Assembly (NCBI RefSeq): GCF_002847285.1
Contig: NZ_CP025407.1
Span: 3,350,501-3,414,500 of the forward strand
Source of the DNA: Streptomyces sp. CMB-StM0423
GTDB taxonomy: Bacteria > Actinomycetota > Actinomycetes > Streptomycetales > Streptomycetaceae
Direction of reading: 5' to 3'
DNA: 64,000 bases
The notes beneath the pieces were generated by a model. The model did not search any database. It saw nothing but the letters and a program-made list of their open reading frames with translations, and was not told the origin of the DNA. Shown here piece by piece: positions 1 to 8,319 of the stretch (position 1 is its first letter; each line of letters opens with the position of its first letter). Position numbers and translations under genes: made by a program.

Positions 1-129
1 GCCGCCCTTGTTCACGCGGTCGGTGATCTCGCCGACTTCGAGGTACGGATCGACCTCGGCCTTGATGCGCTTGAGGTCGCCGTCGCGCTCCAGAGCCCGC
101 AGCAGCGAGCGGAGATCGTCGTAAGCCAT
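1..129 (-). CDS. UbiD-family decarboxylase, menaquinone type (5' end only)
   Basis: The first 43 codons are present, reading MAYDDLRSLL then LKRIKAEVDPYLEVGEITDR; the rest lies beyond the left edge. This is the characteristic N-terminus of the UbiD-like decarboxylase used in the futalosine (Mqn) menaquinone route of streptomycetes, which depends on prenylated FMN. The start is the ATG at 129. Assignment rests on N-terminal similarity only; the catalytic part is not in the window. Confidence 0.75.
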   Translation of the reverse strand, partial: MAYDDLRSLLRALERDGDLKRIKAEVDPYLEVGEITDRVNKGG

Positions 130-319
130 GCGCCCCAGTATCCGCCAGGCGCCGGGCGCGATCCGCGAAGGGGGTACGGGGCGGGGCGCGGGCGGGGTCG
201 CGGGGGTGTCCCCGGCACGGATTACCCTGGACGGACCGCGGGATCCGTACGGGAGCCGCACCGAACCCGGCGCGGGGGACCGCCGCACCGCCGCTGCACC
301 GCACGTCGAAGGGCCCCAC

Positions 320-745
320 ATGCTCAGGTATCTGCCGTTTCTCCTGGTCCTGGCGGTGTGGATCTATGCGTTCATCGACTGTCTGAACACCCCGGAGAAG
401 GACGTACGGAACCTGCCCAAGCTGGTCTGGGTGGCGATCATCGTGCTCTTCGGCTCGGTGCTCTTCGGCCCGCTGGCGTGGTTCATCGGCGGCCGGCCGC
501 GGGGCCGCCCGGTGATCGCCGGCGAGGGCGCGGGCGGCGGCGGGCGCCGGCCGGGGCGGGGCGGCTGGGTGGCGCCCGACGACAATCCGGACTTCCTCCG
601 CTCGCTGGGCGAGGACCGGCGGAAGGACGAGCCCCGCGGGGAGCCTCGCGAGGAGCCGCGGCAGGAGCCGGAGGACGAGCGCGGCCGCGAGCGGGACGAG
701 GAAGGTCCGGAAGGACGCCAGGGACCCGACGAGGACCGGCGCTGA
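320..745 (+). CDS. PLDc_N domain membrane protein (first of a tandem pair)
   Basis: A 141-aa protein. Residues 1-55 carry two hydrophobic segments of the PLDc_N ('cardiolipin synthase N-terminal') type: MLRYLPFLLVLAVWIYAFID, then a KLVWVAIIVLFGSVLFGPLAWFI stretch shown here only by its ends KLVW and AWFI. A conserved GWVAPDDNPDFLRSL block near residue 85 follows, then a charged Arg/Glu-rich tail. The ATG at 320 is chosen because the hydrophobic segment begins there; the frame stays open upstream without family similarity. It is probably a small inner-membrane protein of unknown role. Its paralogue lies 71 bp downstream. Confidence 0.8.
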   Translation: MLRYLPFLLVLAVWIYAFIDCLNTPEKDVRNLPKLVWVAIIVLFGSVLFGPLAWFIGGRPRGRPVIAGEGAGGGGRRPGRGGWVAPDDNPDFLRSLGEDRRKDEPRGEPREEPRQEPEDERGRERDEEGPEGRQGPDEDRR

Positions 746-816
746 GACGTTAACCTGACGCGGAGACGCAGCGGGGGCCGAGGCCGTAGCCCCGCGACAT
801 TCAGGGGGTTTGCCGC

Positions 817-1215
817 GTGCTCCGCTACCTGCCGTTGTTCGTCCTCCTCGGCGTGGTGATCTACGCGCTGCTCGACTGCGCGACCACGAGGAAGGAAGAC
901 GCCAAGCACCTCCCCAAGATCGCCTGGATCATCCTCATCGTCCTGTTCCCGCTGCTGGGTTCGATCGGCTGGCTGATAGCCGGCCGCAATCGCCGCCGCC
1001 CGCCGGCCGGCGGCTCGGGCGGGGGCGGCGGCACCGGCCGGGGGCGGCGCTCGACGTGGGTGGCGCCGGACGACAACCCGGAGTTCCTGAAGAAGCTCGG
1101 CGACGAGAACGCGAAGGGCGACGAGGGCAAGAGCGACGAAGCGGACGACGGGGATGACGGGGACGACGAGGGCGAAGGCGACGCCAAGCGGGACGGCGAC
1201 CCGCGCAAGAAGTGA
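817..1215 (+). CDS. PLDc_N domain membrane protein (second of a tandem pair)
   Basis: A 132-aa paralogue of the preceding gene. It starts at a GTG (817) behind an AGGGGG ribosome binding site. It has the same two-segment N-terminus (MLRYLPLFVLLGVVIYALLD), the same PDDNPEFLKKLGDEN block, and an acidic Asp/Glu-rich tail where the first copy has an Arg/Glu tail. The shared order and spacing indicate a tandem duplication. These proteins sit next to menaquinone genes in relatives, but no enzymatic residues are visible. Confidence 0.8.
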   Translation: MLRYLPLFVLLGVVIYALLDCATTRKEDAKHLPKIAWIILIVLFPLLGSIGWLIAGRNRRRPPAGGSGGGGGTGRGRRSTWVAPDDNPEFLKKLGDENAKGDEGKSDEADDGDDGDDEGEGDAKRDGDPRKK

Positions 1216-1251
1216 TCCCCGCCTCCCCCGCGCCCGAAGGGCGAGCCGGCG

Positions 1252-1659
1252 TCAGTCCCAGCTCCCGGTGGTGATCATCCACAGGTGGCCATCCGGGTCG
1301 GCGAAGGTGCCGGTGTAGCCCCAGGGCTGCTTGGCCGGCTCCGCGACGATCTGCGCGCCCGCCGTGCGGGCGCGGCCGACCAGGGCGTCCACGTCGGCCT
1401 CGGTGCCGGCGGAGACGCTGAGGACGCACTCGCTGTGGCCGCGGGGGGCGACCTCGTGGTCGCCGGTGATCCAGCCGAAGCCGCCGGTCGGGACGAGCAT
1501 GATGCGCAGGCCGTCGGTCACGGCGAACTGCAGCGGCTCCGGCACCCCGTCCTCGGCGAGTTCGCCGATGGCTTCGAGACCCAGTCCTTCGCGGTAGAAG
1601 CGGTGGGCCTCGCGGCGGTCCGCGGTCGGCAGGGCGACGGTGACGGGGGCGGCGAGCAT
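1252..1659 (-). CDS. VOC family protein (glyoxalase/dioxygenase fold)
   Basis: A 135-aa single-module VOC protein. It opens with VTVALPTADRREAHRFYREGLGLE and ends with GYTGTFADPDGHLWMITT, the two-beta-alpha-beta-beta-beta pattern of the superfamily. HLW and the preceding DPDGH are the usual C-terminal metal-site strand, but the substrate cannot be told from sequence. The ATG at 1659 is preceded by GAGGAGG, which fixes the start. It diverges from the MerR operon to its right. Confidence 0.8.
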   Translation of the reverse strand: MLAAPVTVALPTADRREAHRFYREGLGLEAIGELAEDGVPEPLQFAVTDGLRIMLVPTGGFGWITGDHEVAPRGHSECVLSVSAGTEADVDALVGRARTAGAQIVAEPAKQPWGYTGTFADPDGHLWMITTGSWD

Positions 1660-1734
1660 CGGGTGTCCTCCTCGGATCGGTTTCCTTACCTCTGCAGACG
1701 GACCGCGTGCCGCGGACTCATCGGTCGTCCGCGC

Positions 1735-1766
1735 TTGCAACCGGTACCCGGGTACAGGTTTACCGT
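1735..1766 (+). promoter_or_regulatory. MerR-type promoter with long spacer and dyad operator
   Basis: TTGCAA (1735-1740) and TACCGT (1761-1766) are separated by 20 bp, or TTACCG by 19 bp. The spacer contains the perfect palindrome GTACCCGGGTAC (1744-1755), extended by ACC/GGT to 1740-1759. A 19-20-bp spacer filled by a dyad is the classic MerR-family architecture, in which the regulator untwists the DNA to activate transcription. The promoter faces the 1813-2603 operon, which ends in a MerR gene, so autoregulation is expected. Confidence 0.75.
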
Positions 1767-1812
1767 CGGGAGCGTCCCCGCCCGCGGGGACGCGACGACG
1801 GGAGTGAGCGCC

Positions 1813-2181
1813 ATGAGTGACCTTGCGTGGGTGCCGCGGTCCTGCACGCTGCCCACCGCGGAGCGGCCCCTGCGGGTGGCCGAGTGGGACGCGCTGTTCG
1901 CGGCCGGGCCGGTCTCGCTGTCCCGGCCGGGGCCGCTGCGGCTGCGGCTGGTGCTGGCGGACGGTCCCGGAGTCGGGGAGCGGGTACGGGAGTTGGCGGC
2001 GCGGGAGAGCGGCTGCTGCTCGTTCTTCACCTTCACGACCGGCACCGACACCCGCCGCGCCACCGGCCGCCACCAGGACCGTACGGCCGGCCGGCTGTGG
2101 CTGGACATCGACGTGGACCCGGCGCACGCGGCCGTCCTCGACGCCCTCGCCGCGCGGATCGCCGCGGCAGCGGCGCGGTGA
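1813..2181 (+). CDS. Conserved hypothetical protein cotranscribed with MerR
   Basis: A 122-aa soluble protein with no signal peptide. The most distinctive part is ESGCCSFFTF at residues 65-74, a vicinal Cys pair in a hydrophobic context, followed by an Arg-rich stretch and a strand LWLDIDVDPAHAAVLDAL. Proteins of this type often accompany MerR-like metal or redox regulators in actinomycetes. The stop overlaps the regulator's GTG by 4 bp (GTGA), so the two are translationally coupled. A thiol-based ligand or metal role is a guess from the Cys pair and the neighbour. Confidence 0.65.
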   Translation: MSDLAWVPRSCTLPTAERPLRVAEWDALFAAGPVSLSRPGPLRLRLVLADGPGVGERVRELAARESGCCSFFTFTTGTDTRRATGRHQDRTAGRLWLDIDVDPAHAAVLDALAARIAAAAAR

Positions 2182-2603
2182 GCGGGACCCTGCGCAGCGG
2201 GCAGGTCGCCGCCGCGGCCGGCGTGCACGTACAGACGCTGCGCTACTACGAGCGCCGCGGCCTGCTCCCCGCGCCCGCGCGCAGCAACGGCGGCCACCGG
2301 CTGTACGGCGAGGACGCGGTGACCGCGCTCCGCGTGATCAAGGCGGCCCAGCGGCTCGGGTTCACGCTGGCCGAGGTCGCCGACCTGCTGGCCGCCGGGC
2401 GCCGCCGCCGCGGCGGGACCGCCGCCGGGCTCGGGGACCGGGCGGCGGCGAAGCTCGCGGAGGTCGACGCGAGGATCGCCGACCTGACCACGGTCCGTAC
2501 GGCACTCGCCGCCGCCGTCGAAGCGGGCTGCGACGACCTCGCCGCCTGCGCCTCCTCCCCCCGCTGCCCCCTCCCCTTCCCCGCCCCCGCCCCGGACCGC
2601 TGA
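2178..2603 (+). CDS. MerR family transcriptional regulator, heavy-metal-like
   Basis: A 141-aa protein. Residues 5-75 form the MerR winged helix (LRSGQVAAAAGVHVQTLRYYERRGLL, shown in parts, with the family's LRYYERRGLL at 21-30). Residues 85-115 form the dimerisation helix. The C-terminus has Cys118, Cys124 and Cys130 in GCDDLAACASSPRCPLPF, which resembles the thiol metal site of mercury-type MerR proteins. The start is the GTG at 2178 overlapping the upstream stop; no better start exists. A dyad operator sits in the promoter of its operon. The inducer may be a thiophilic metal or a redox signal. Confidence 0.85.
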   Translation: MSGTLRSGQVAAAAGVHVQTLRYYERRGLLPAPARSNGGHRLYGEDAVTALRVIKAAQRLGFTLAEVADLLAAGRRRRGGTAAGLGDRAAAKLAEVDARIADLTTVRTALAAAVEAGCDDLAACASSPRCPLPFPAPAPDR

Positions 2604-2673
2604 CGCGCCCCGGCATGGCGCCCGGGTCCGCGCCGCGCACAATGGGGCGGCAGGTTCGGGCGGCGAAGGGCGG

Positions 2674-3501
2674 ATGATGGGCGCGGGTCGGAAGTCGGTC
2701 GGGCCGGTGGACGCCTCCGTGGCGCACAACGCGCGGGTGTGGAACCACTGGCTCGGCGGCAGGGACAACTACGCCGTGGACCGGCAGGTGGGCGATCACG
2801 TGGCGGGCCTGTTCCCGGTGATACGCGACGTGGCCCGCGCCGACCGGGAGTTCCTGGGGCGCGCGGTGCGGTACCTCGCGGGCGAGGCGGGGATACGGCA
2901 GTTCCTCGACGTCGGCACCGGGCTGCCGACCGCGGAGAACACCCACGAGGTGGCCCAGCGGATGGCGCCGGCGGCCCGGATCGTCTACGTCGACAACGAC
3001 CCCCTCGTCCTCACCCACGCCCGCGCCCTGCTCACCGGCAGCCGCGAAGGCGCCACCGCGTACGTCGCCGCCGACGCCCACGACCCCGAGGCGATCCTGC
3101 TCGGCGCCGAGCGCACCCTGGACTTCGGGCAGCCGATGGCGGTCATGATGCTGGGCATCCTCAACTTCGTCCTGGACACCGGCGAGGCGCGCCGGGTCGT
3201 ACGCCGGCTGATGGGGGCCGTACCGCCCGGCAGCTACCTCGTACTCACCCACCCCACGGTGGAACTGGGCGGCGAGGGCAACGCGGCGGCGATGCGCTTC
3301 TGGAACGAGAACGCCACCCCGCCGATCACCGCCCGCAACCGGACCGAGGTCGCGAGCTTCCTCGACGACCTGGACCCCCTGTCCCCCGGCCTGGTCTCCT
3401 GCACCCACTGGCGCCCGTCCCCGGGCGGCACCGCCGGCACCGCCGGCACCGCCGGGCTCCCGGAGGTACCGCAGTTCGGCGCCCTGGCCCGCAAGGTCTG
3501 A
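2674..3501 (+). CDS. SAM-dependent methyltransferase, DUF574/Methyltransf_19
   Basis: A 275-aa protein of the actinobacterial Methyltransf_19 family. The N-terminus has the family signature ARVWNHWLGGRDNYAVDR, followed by the SAM-binding glycine motif FLDVGTGLPT and the acidic strand VYVDNDPLVLTHARALL. A short Gly-Thr-Ala repeat made of three 9-bp units lies near the C-terminus. The ATG at 2674 follows GAAGGG. These methyltransferases are highly duplicated in streptomycetes and their substrates are unknown. A paralogue occurs at 8320-9135 on the other strand. Confidence 0.9.
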   Translation: MMGAGRKSVGPVDASVAHNARVWNHWLGGRDNYAVDRQVGDHVAGLFPVIRDVARADREFLGRAVRYLAGEAGIRQFLDVGTGLPTAENTHEVAQRMAPAARIVYVDNDPLVLTHARALLTGSREGATAYVAADAHDPEAILLGAERTLDFGQPMAVMMLGILNFVLDTGEARRVVRRLMGAVPPGSYLVLTHPTVELGGEGNAAAMRFWNENATPPITARNRTEVASFLDDLDPLSPGLVSCTHWRPSPGGTAGTAGTAGLPEVPQFGALARKV

Positions 3502-3523
3502 CCCCCGGGCCCGGACGCCGCGG

Positions 3524-4312
3524 TCAACGCGCCGTCTCCGCCGGTGCCGTTGCCGGCCGCTCCATGGCCCGGTCCAGGTGGGCGATGTTCGCCGGTACGT
3601 CGTCGCTCTCCGTGCTGCGGATCAGTTGCAGGGCCGGCTGGACGAGGCCGCCCGGGCGGGCGATCAGGCGGGCCAGCACGGCGGCGCGGACGTCGAGGCG
3701 GTCGATCGTGGCGGCGCGCTGCTCCTCGTTCTGGCCGGCGAGGAGGACAGCGTTGTGCCACGCCTCCTCGCGGGACCGGCGGACGCTGAAGTCGAGGATC
3801 TGCTCGTCCGTACGCGCGCCGATCGTGTCCAGCAGCGACAGCAGCGGCGACAGCGCGCCGACCGAGTCCTCCACGGCCAGGACCACGCTCGCGAGGATGT
3901 CGTTGATCAGGAGGAAGTCGCGCCGGAGCGACCGGATGTCCTCGCCCGGGGAGGTCCGCGCGGCCGCGACCGCGAGGTCGAGGTTGATGTGCGCGTTCAC
4001 CCCGAGGATCAGGTGCTGGACGATGACCGTGCGGTCGTCGTCCAGCAGCCCGAACGTCTCGCGCCAGCAGCGCGGTCCGCCGCGGTCGCGGCGCCAGGCG
4101 TCGTACGCCTCGAAGTAGCGGTTGCCGAAGAACGTGTCGAAGCGGTCCATCCGGGCCCCGTCGTCGAACCGCCCCTCGTGGATGGCCCCGCGGACCTCGA
4201 CCGTCACCTGCCGGTACAGCGCCGCGAAGTACCCTGCCCGGTCACCGTCCCGCCGGGCGTCCCGTACGATCCCCGCCAGTCCGTCCACGACCTCGTCGAT
4301 GTTCTCCGCCAC
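3524..4312 (-). CDS. DUF5995 family protein
   Basis: A 262-aa soluble alpha-helical protein. The conserved block is FFGNRYFEAYDAWRR, followed by VQHLILGVNAHINLDLAVAA and DFLLINDIL, which are typical of DUF5995. Conserved His and Asp residues in these segments suggest a metal-binding helical bundle, but no activity is known. A GTG at 4312, preceded by GGGGAG at 8 nt, is preferred over the in-frame ATG at 4366, which adds 18 poorly conserved residues. It is convergent with the methyltransferase gene. Confidence 0.75.
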   Translation of the reverse strand: MAENIDEVVDGLAGIVRDARRDGDRAGYFAALYRQVTVEVRGAIHEGRFDDGARMDRFDTFFGNRYFEAYDAWRRDRGGPRCWRETFGLLDDDRTVIVQHLILGVNAHINLDLAVAAARTSPGEDIRSLRRDFLLINDILASVVLAVEDSVGALSPLLSLLDTIGARTDEQILDFSVRRSREEAWHNAVLLAGQNEEQRAATIDRLDVRAAVLARLIARPGGLVQPALQLIRSTESDDVPANIAHLDRAMERPATAPAETAR

Positions 4313-4393
4313 CGCGACCCACTCCCCTCTCCGCACGCCTCGTCCAGCCGTGAACCGTCCTATCACCGCCCGCCGGGGAGGGGGCCCGGCCGA

Positions 4394-4790
4394 TCAGCGG
4401 CACCCCTTCCGGTACTCGCCCGTCGGCGGCGCCGTCTTGATCAGGCCGTCGGAGTTCTCGGCGCGGTGGGCGCGGCAGCCGGTGCGGCGGTCCGCCCCGG
4501 GCGCGTAGACGAAGGCGCCGTGGACGCCCTCGGTCTCGTAGATGCCGAGCAGTTCGTCCACGTAGTCCGCCTGGACCTGCTCGTCGCGGACCGGGTCGCC
4601 CACGATCCGGCCGGTTTCGAGGTCGATGGCGTCGAAGCCCATGCCGCCCTTGTCGTCGGCGCCCCGGTAGGCGCAGCAGCCGAACTCGGTGATGACGACG
4701 GGCCTGCCGTGCCGGTGGAGGCGGCGGATCTGCTCGGCGCAGGATCTCGCGGCGTACGTACTCCGGCCGCCAGAACTCCGCGCTCGGTGT
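4394..4790 (-). pseudogene. Remnant of an 'abortive infection'-annotated glycoside-hydrolase-like gene
   Basis: The readable part contains AEQIRRLHRHGRPVVITEFGCC, here split as RRLHRHGRP and VVITEFGCC, then AYRGADDKGGMGF, YVDELLGIYETEGVHGAFVY and a final LIKT. This is the C-terminal portion of a family of roughly 400-aa actinobacterial proteins often annotated as abortive-infection or glycosyl-hydrolase-like. Just upstream, EFWRPEYVRREIL is readable only in another frame, so a frameshift separates the two parts. The N-terminal three quarters are missing. It is a decayed remnant rather than a working gene. Confidence 0.55.
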
Positions 4791-5010
4791 CTGAGTTCAC
4801 CCCCTTCAGCGCCAGCCCTCCGCCCTTCCGGCCGGGCCCGCCACCACCGCCGGCGTCCGGGGTCCCGCACGGGTGACGGACACCTCGCCTGATCGGGTCG
4901 GCCTCCCCCGCCCACCGCCATCTGTGTGACCGGTCCAGTACACCCTGTCACCCAGCGGCGCTACGGTACCGGTCAGGGAGTGAACGACCGCCGGCCGGCA
5001 GGGAGATCCC

Positions 5011-7122
5011 ATGCACATCACGATCACGGCACAGGGCGGGCCGGAGGGCGAGGAGGAGCTGCGCTCCTTACGCAGACATCTGGAGGACGACCCGGCCATC
5101 CCGCTGACCCCCTCCATGGGACTCACCCTGGAGGCCATCGAGTTCGTCACCGGAAGCTCCTTCGACCTCGCCAACCTGGTCCTGGCGCTGTCCGCCTGGC
5201 GGGCCTCGCGGCCGGTGAGTTCGACCCTGGAGGTGCGGCAGGACGAGCACACCGTACGGCTCTCCCCGCAGGCCCTCGCCAACCCCCAGACGACCGACGC
5301 GGCCCTGCGCCCCCGGCTGCCGCTGCCCCACCTCTCGTACGCCGTGCTGATCGGTGTCGCCGACCACGTCCCCGAGAGCGGCCTCCGGCCCCTGCCGGCC
5401 GTGGACCGCGGCTGCCTGGAGCTGCGGGACGTACTGGGCGACTCCCGGATCTGGGGCCTGCCGACCGGTCGGTGCCGGCTCGTCCGGCCGCAGAACCGCG
5501 AGCAGCTCCTGGACCCGGTGGCCCACGCCGCGCGGCAGGCGTCGGACTGCCTGGTCGTCTACTGGGCGGGCCACGGCCTGACCCACGACGGCGCGCTCCA
5601 TCTGGCCCTGCCCGACAGCCGCGAGGACGACGTCCCGGGCACCGCGGTCCCGTTCACCGACCTGCTCCGCCGGCTCGGCGCCGCCCCCGACCCGCCGTCC
5701 CGGACGATCGTCATCCTGGACTGCTGCCAGGGGAGTGTCGCCTTCGATGCCGTACGAAGGGAGGTCGAAGCCGCCGAGTTGCGCGACATCTACGTACTGG
5801 CGGCCTCGCCCCCCGGCGGCGACGCGGTCGGCACCACCGGCACCGGTCTCACCGCATTCACCCAGGCCCTGGTCGAAACGGTCCGGGCCGGCATCGGCAA
5901 CCACCAGGACTTCCTGACGCCGAACGACATCGCCGCCGAACTGCGCCGGATCGTTCCCGGCCAAGGCGGCCCCGAGCCCCACACCTTGGACCCGCACTCG
6001 GTCGGCAGCCGGCCCTTCGTCCGGAACCTCCGGGCCAAGCCGGGCACCGCGCACCTCTCCTGGCCGCGCCGGTACTCCAGGGCCCTCACGGCCGTGGCGG
6101 TCGCCCTCGCCGTGATCACCGGCGTGGGGGTCTGGAAGGGCTCCTCCGGCACCGGCACGACCGGCCCCTGCTCGGAACAGGTCGGTCTGCTGGGCTACTC
6201 CGACGCCCTGGACACCGTCGCGGAACCCACGCCGGTGCAGGGGCTTTCGGCCCTCGCCGTCACCGGGGACCGCACTATCCTGGCGCTGGGGGACAACCGC
6301 CCTCCCCGCCTCCACTCCCTCACCCTCGACGACGCGCGGCTCGTCCCCGCGGTCGGAGACGCCACGATCCTGCACCCCCGGGACGACAAGCTCTCCGCCG
6401 CCGACATCGACGGCGAGGGGATGGCGGTGGACGGGAAGAACGTCCTGATCAGCTCGGAGGCGGGGCCGTCGATCCGGTCGTACCGACTCGGCGACGGGAT
6501 GCAGAACGGAGAGATCGCCCTGCCGGAGGGCTTCGAGGACTCCAGCCCCGCACGGCGGCTGGAATCCCTGAGCCTGAGCGAGGACCGCACCCAGTTGTAC
6601 GCGGGTATGGAGGGCCCCCTGCACATCGACGGCGAGTCGGCGGGCCGCAGCCAGGTACGGATCCTGCGCTACACCCGTTCTCCGGGCGGAGAGTTCGGCA
6701 AGAAGCCCCGGCAGTACGCGTACCAGACCGAATACGGGCTCTTCCTCACCGAGCTGATCGCCCTGAGCGGCGACCGGCTGCTCGCCCTGGAACGCGGCTA
6801 CATGCCGGAGGGCAATTCGGTGCACCTGTTCCTGCTGTCGCTGGCGAAGAAGCCGGACATCAGCGGGACGAAGTCGCTCTCCGGCATCACCGAGGACTCC
6901 TGGGTGGAGAAGAAGCCGCTGGCCAATCTGGTGAACTGCCCCACCGCCGGCGCACCTCACAAGCAGCCTCAGCTCAATCCCCTGCTGGACAACATCGAGG
7001 GCATGGCCCTGGGCGAGCATCTGCCGGACGGCCGCCGCGCCCTCTACCTGGTCAGCGACAACAACGCCAACACGAAGAACCAGACGACCAGGTTCTACAA
7101 ACTGAGCGTGGACCTGTCCTGA
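5011..7122 (+). CDS. EACC1-caspase protein with TM segment and phytase-like C-terminal domain
   Basis: A 703-aa protein. Residues 1-88 match the EACC1 pattern of conflict-system proteins (LRSLRRHLEDDP, then MGLTLEAIEFV). Residues 105-330 are a caspase-like peptidase: His188 in YWAGHGL and Cys239 in VILDCCQGS form the expected dyad. One membrane segment spans about 358-376, and residues 388-703 resemble the secreted 'esterase-like activity of phytase' beta-propeller (DIDGEGMAV, ALERGYMPEG, NPLLDNIEGMAL). The topology would put the caspase inside and the propeller outside. The ATG follows GGGAG. The C-terminal domain is repeated as the separate next gene, 26 bp away. Confidence 0.85.
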   Translation: MHITITAQGGPEGEEELRSLRRHLEDDPAIPLTPSMGLTLEAIEFVTGSSFDLANLVLALSAWRASRPVSSTLEVRQDEHTVRLSPQALANPQTTDAALRPRLPLPHLSYAVLIGVADHVPESGLRPLPAVDRGCLELRDVLGDSRIWGLPTGRCRLVRPQNREQLLDPVAHAARQASDCLVVYWAGHGLTHDGALHLALPDSREDDVPGTAVPFTDLLRRLGAAPDPPSRTIVILDCCQGSVAFDAVRREVEAAELRDIYVLAASPPGGDAVGTTGTGLTAFTQALVETVRAGIGNHQDFLTPNDIAAELRRIVPGQGGPEPHTLDPHSVGSRPFVRNLRAKPGTAHLSWPRRYSRALTAVAVALAVITGVGVWKGSSGTGTTGPCSEQVGLLGYSDALDTVAEPTPVQGLSALAVTGDRTILALGDNRPPRLHSLTLDDARLVPAVGDATILHPRDDKLSAADIDGEGMAVDGKNVLISSEAGPSIRSYRLGDGMQNGEIALPEGFEDSSPARRLESLSLSEDRTQLYAGMEGPLHIDGESAGRSQVRILRYTRSPGGEFGKKPRQYAYQTEYGLFLTELIALSGDRLLALERGYMPEGNSVHLFLLSLAKKPDISGTKSLSGITEDSWVEKKPLANLVNCPTAGAPHKQPQLNPLLDNIEGMALGEHLPDGRRALYLVSDNNANTKNQTTRFYKLSVDLS

Positions 7123-7147
7123 CGTCCCGACACTCCCGGAGGACCTG

Positions 7148-8239
7148 ATGAACGGATGGTGGCGGGCCGGGCTTCCCGCGCTGCTGCTGACGGTGTCGTC
7201 GCCGGCCGCCCCGGCAGCCCCCGCAGAGCCCGCCGCGTCGCCGACGGGCCGGCCTGCCGCCTGCTCGCCGGGTACGACGCTGACCGGCTTCTCCGACGCC
7301 CTCGACAAGACCGCCTTCGAAGGAACCCGGGTCGCAGGGCTCTCCGCGCTGAGCGCCCGGGCGGGCTCGCCGGTCCTGGCGCTGACCGACAACACCGACG
7401 CCGACGAGGCAAGGCTCTACCACCTGGCCGTGCGCAGCGCTCCGGGGCACGTCGGGGCGGCGGTACGCGACGTCACCGTCCTGCGCCGCCCGGACGGTGC
7501 TCCGTACACCGGGACCGACTTCGACGGGGAGGGCCTGGTCGCCGAACCCGCGGGCACGGTGCTCGCCTCCTCGGAACGCGAGCCGTCCATCCGCCGGTTC
7601 CGCCTGTCCGACGGCCGGCAGACGGCCGAACTGCCGGTGCCGCCGCGCTTCCGGGTCGCCCCGGCCGGGCAGGCCCCGGCCAACCAGACCTTCGAGTCCC
7701 TGACCGCGGCGCCGGACGGCCGCACCCTGTACGCCGGCCTGGAAGGCCCGCTCGACGCCGACGGCCACGACGAGGCGGACCGCGGCCTGCTGCGCATCCT
7801 GCGCTACGACGGGACGCCGGGCGGCGCCTTCGCCCCCCAGGCCCAGTACGCCTACCGGGCCGACCCCGGTCTCGGCCTGGCCGAGCTGGCCGCGCTGGAC
7901 CGTCACCACCTGCTGGCCCTGGAACGCGGCTACACGGAAGGAGTCGGCAACACCGTCCGCATCTACCGGGTTTCGCTCCACGGCGCGCCGGACGTCACCG
8001 GCCTCCCGTCGCTCACCGGGGCCGGCGCCGGGGTCTTCCTCACCAAGCGGCTCCTGGTGGACCTGGCCGACTGCCCGCCGTCCGGGGCCACATCGCCGCA
8101 GCCGCAGCCCAACCCGCTGCTGGACAACGTGGAAGGCATGACCCTGACCGGCCACCGCACCCTCGTGCTGGTATCGGATGACAACGCCTCAGCCCGGCAG
8201 ATCACCCGCCTTTACTCCCTCCGCCTGGTGGGCGGCTGA
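7148..8239 (+). CDS. Secreted phytase-like (esterase-like activity of phytase) protein
   Basis: A 363-aa protein with a Sec-type N-terminus (LPALLLTVSSPAAPAAPA) and a single beta-propeller-like domain. It is homologous to the C-terminal half of the preceding protein: both share LxGFSDALD or LLGYSDALD, FDGEGLVA, EREPSIRRFRL, LALERGYTEG and NPLLDNVEGMTL. A CSPG segment after the signal and a late DCPP pair with Cys residues of the upstream domain. It is likely extracytoplasmic. The 26-bp gap and shared strand make it a two-gene operon with the caspase protein. The substrate is unknown. Confidence 0.8.
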   Translation: MNGWWRAGLPALLLTVSSPAAPAAPAEPAASPTGRPAACSPGTTLTGFSDALDKTAFEGTRVAGLSALSARAGSPVLALTDNTDADEARLYHLAVRSAPGHVGAAVRDVTVLRRPDGAPYTGTDFDGEGLVAEPAGTVLASSEREPSIRRFRLSDGRQTAELPVPPRFRVAPAGQAPANQTFESLTAAPDGRTLYAGLEGPLDADGHDEADRGLLRILRYDGTPGGAFAPQAQYAYRADPGLGLAELAALDRHHLLALERGYTEGVGNTVRIYRVSLHGAPDVTGLPSLTGAGAGVFLTKRLLVDLADCPPSGATSPQPQPNPLLDNVEGMTLTGHRTLVLVSDDNASARQITRLYSLRLVGG

Positions 8240-8319
8240 GATGCGTCCCGCCGCCCCGCCTCAGGGAGTTGCCGAGCAGTCCGGACTCACGGAGGACAGG
8301 TGTGCCCGGCCGCCTTGCG

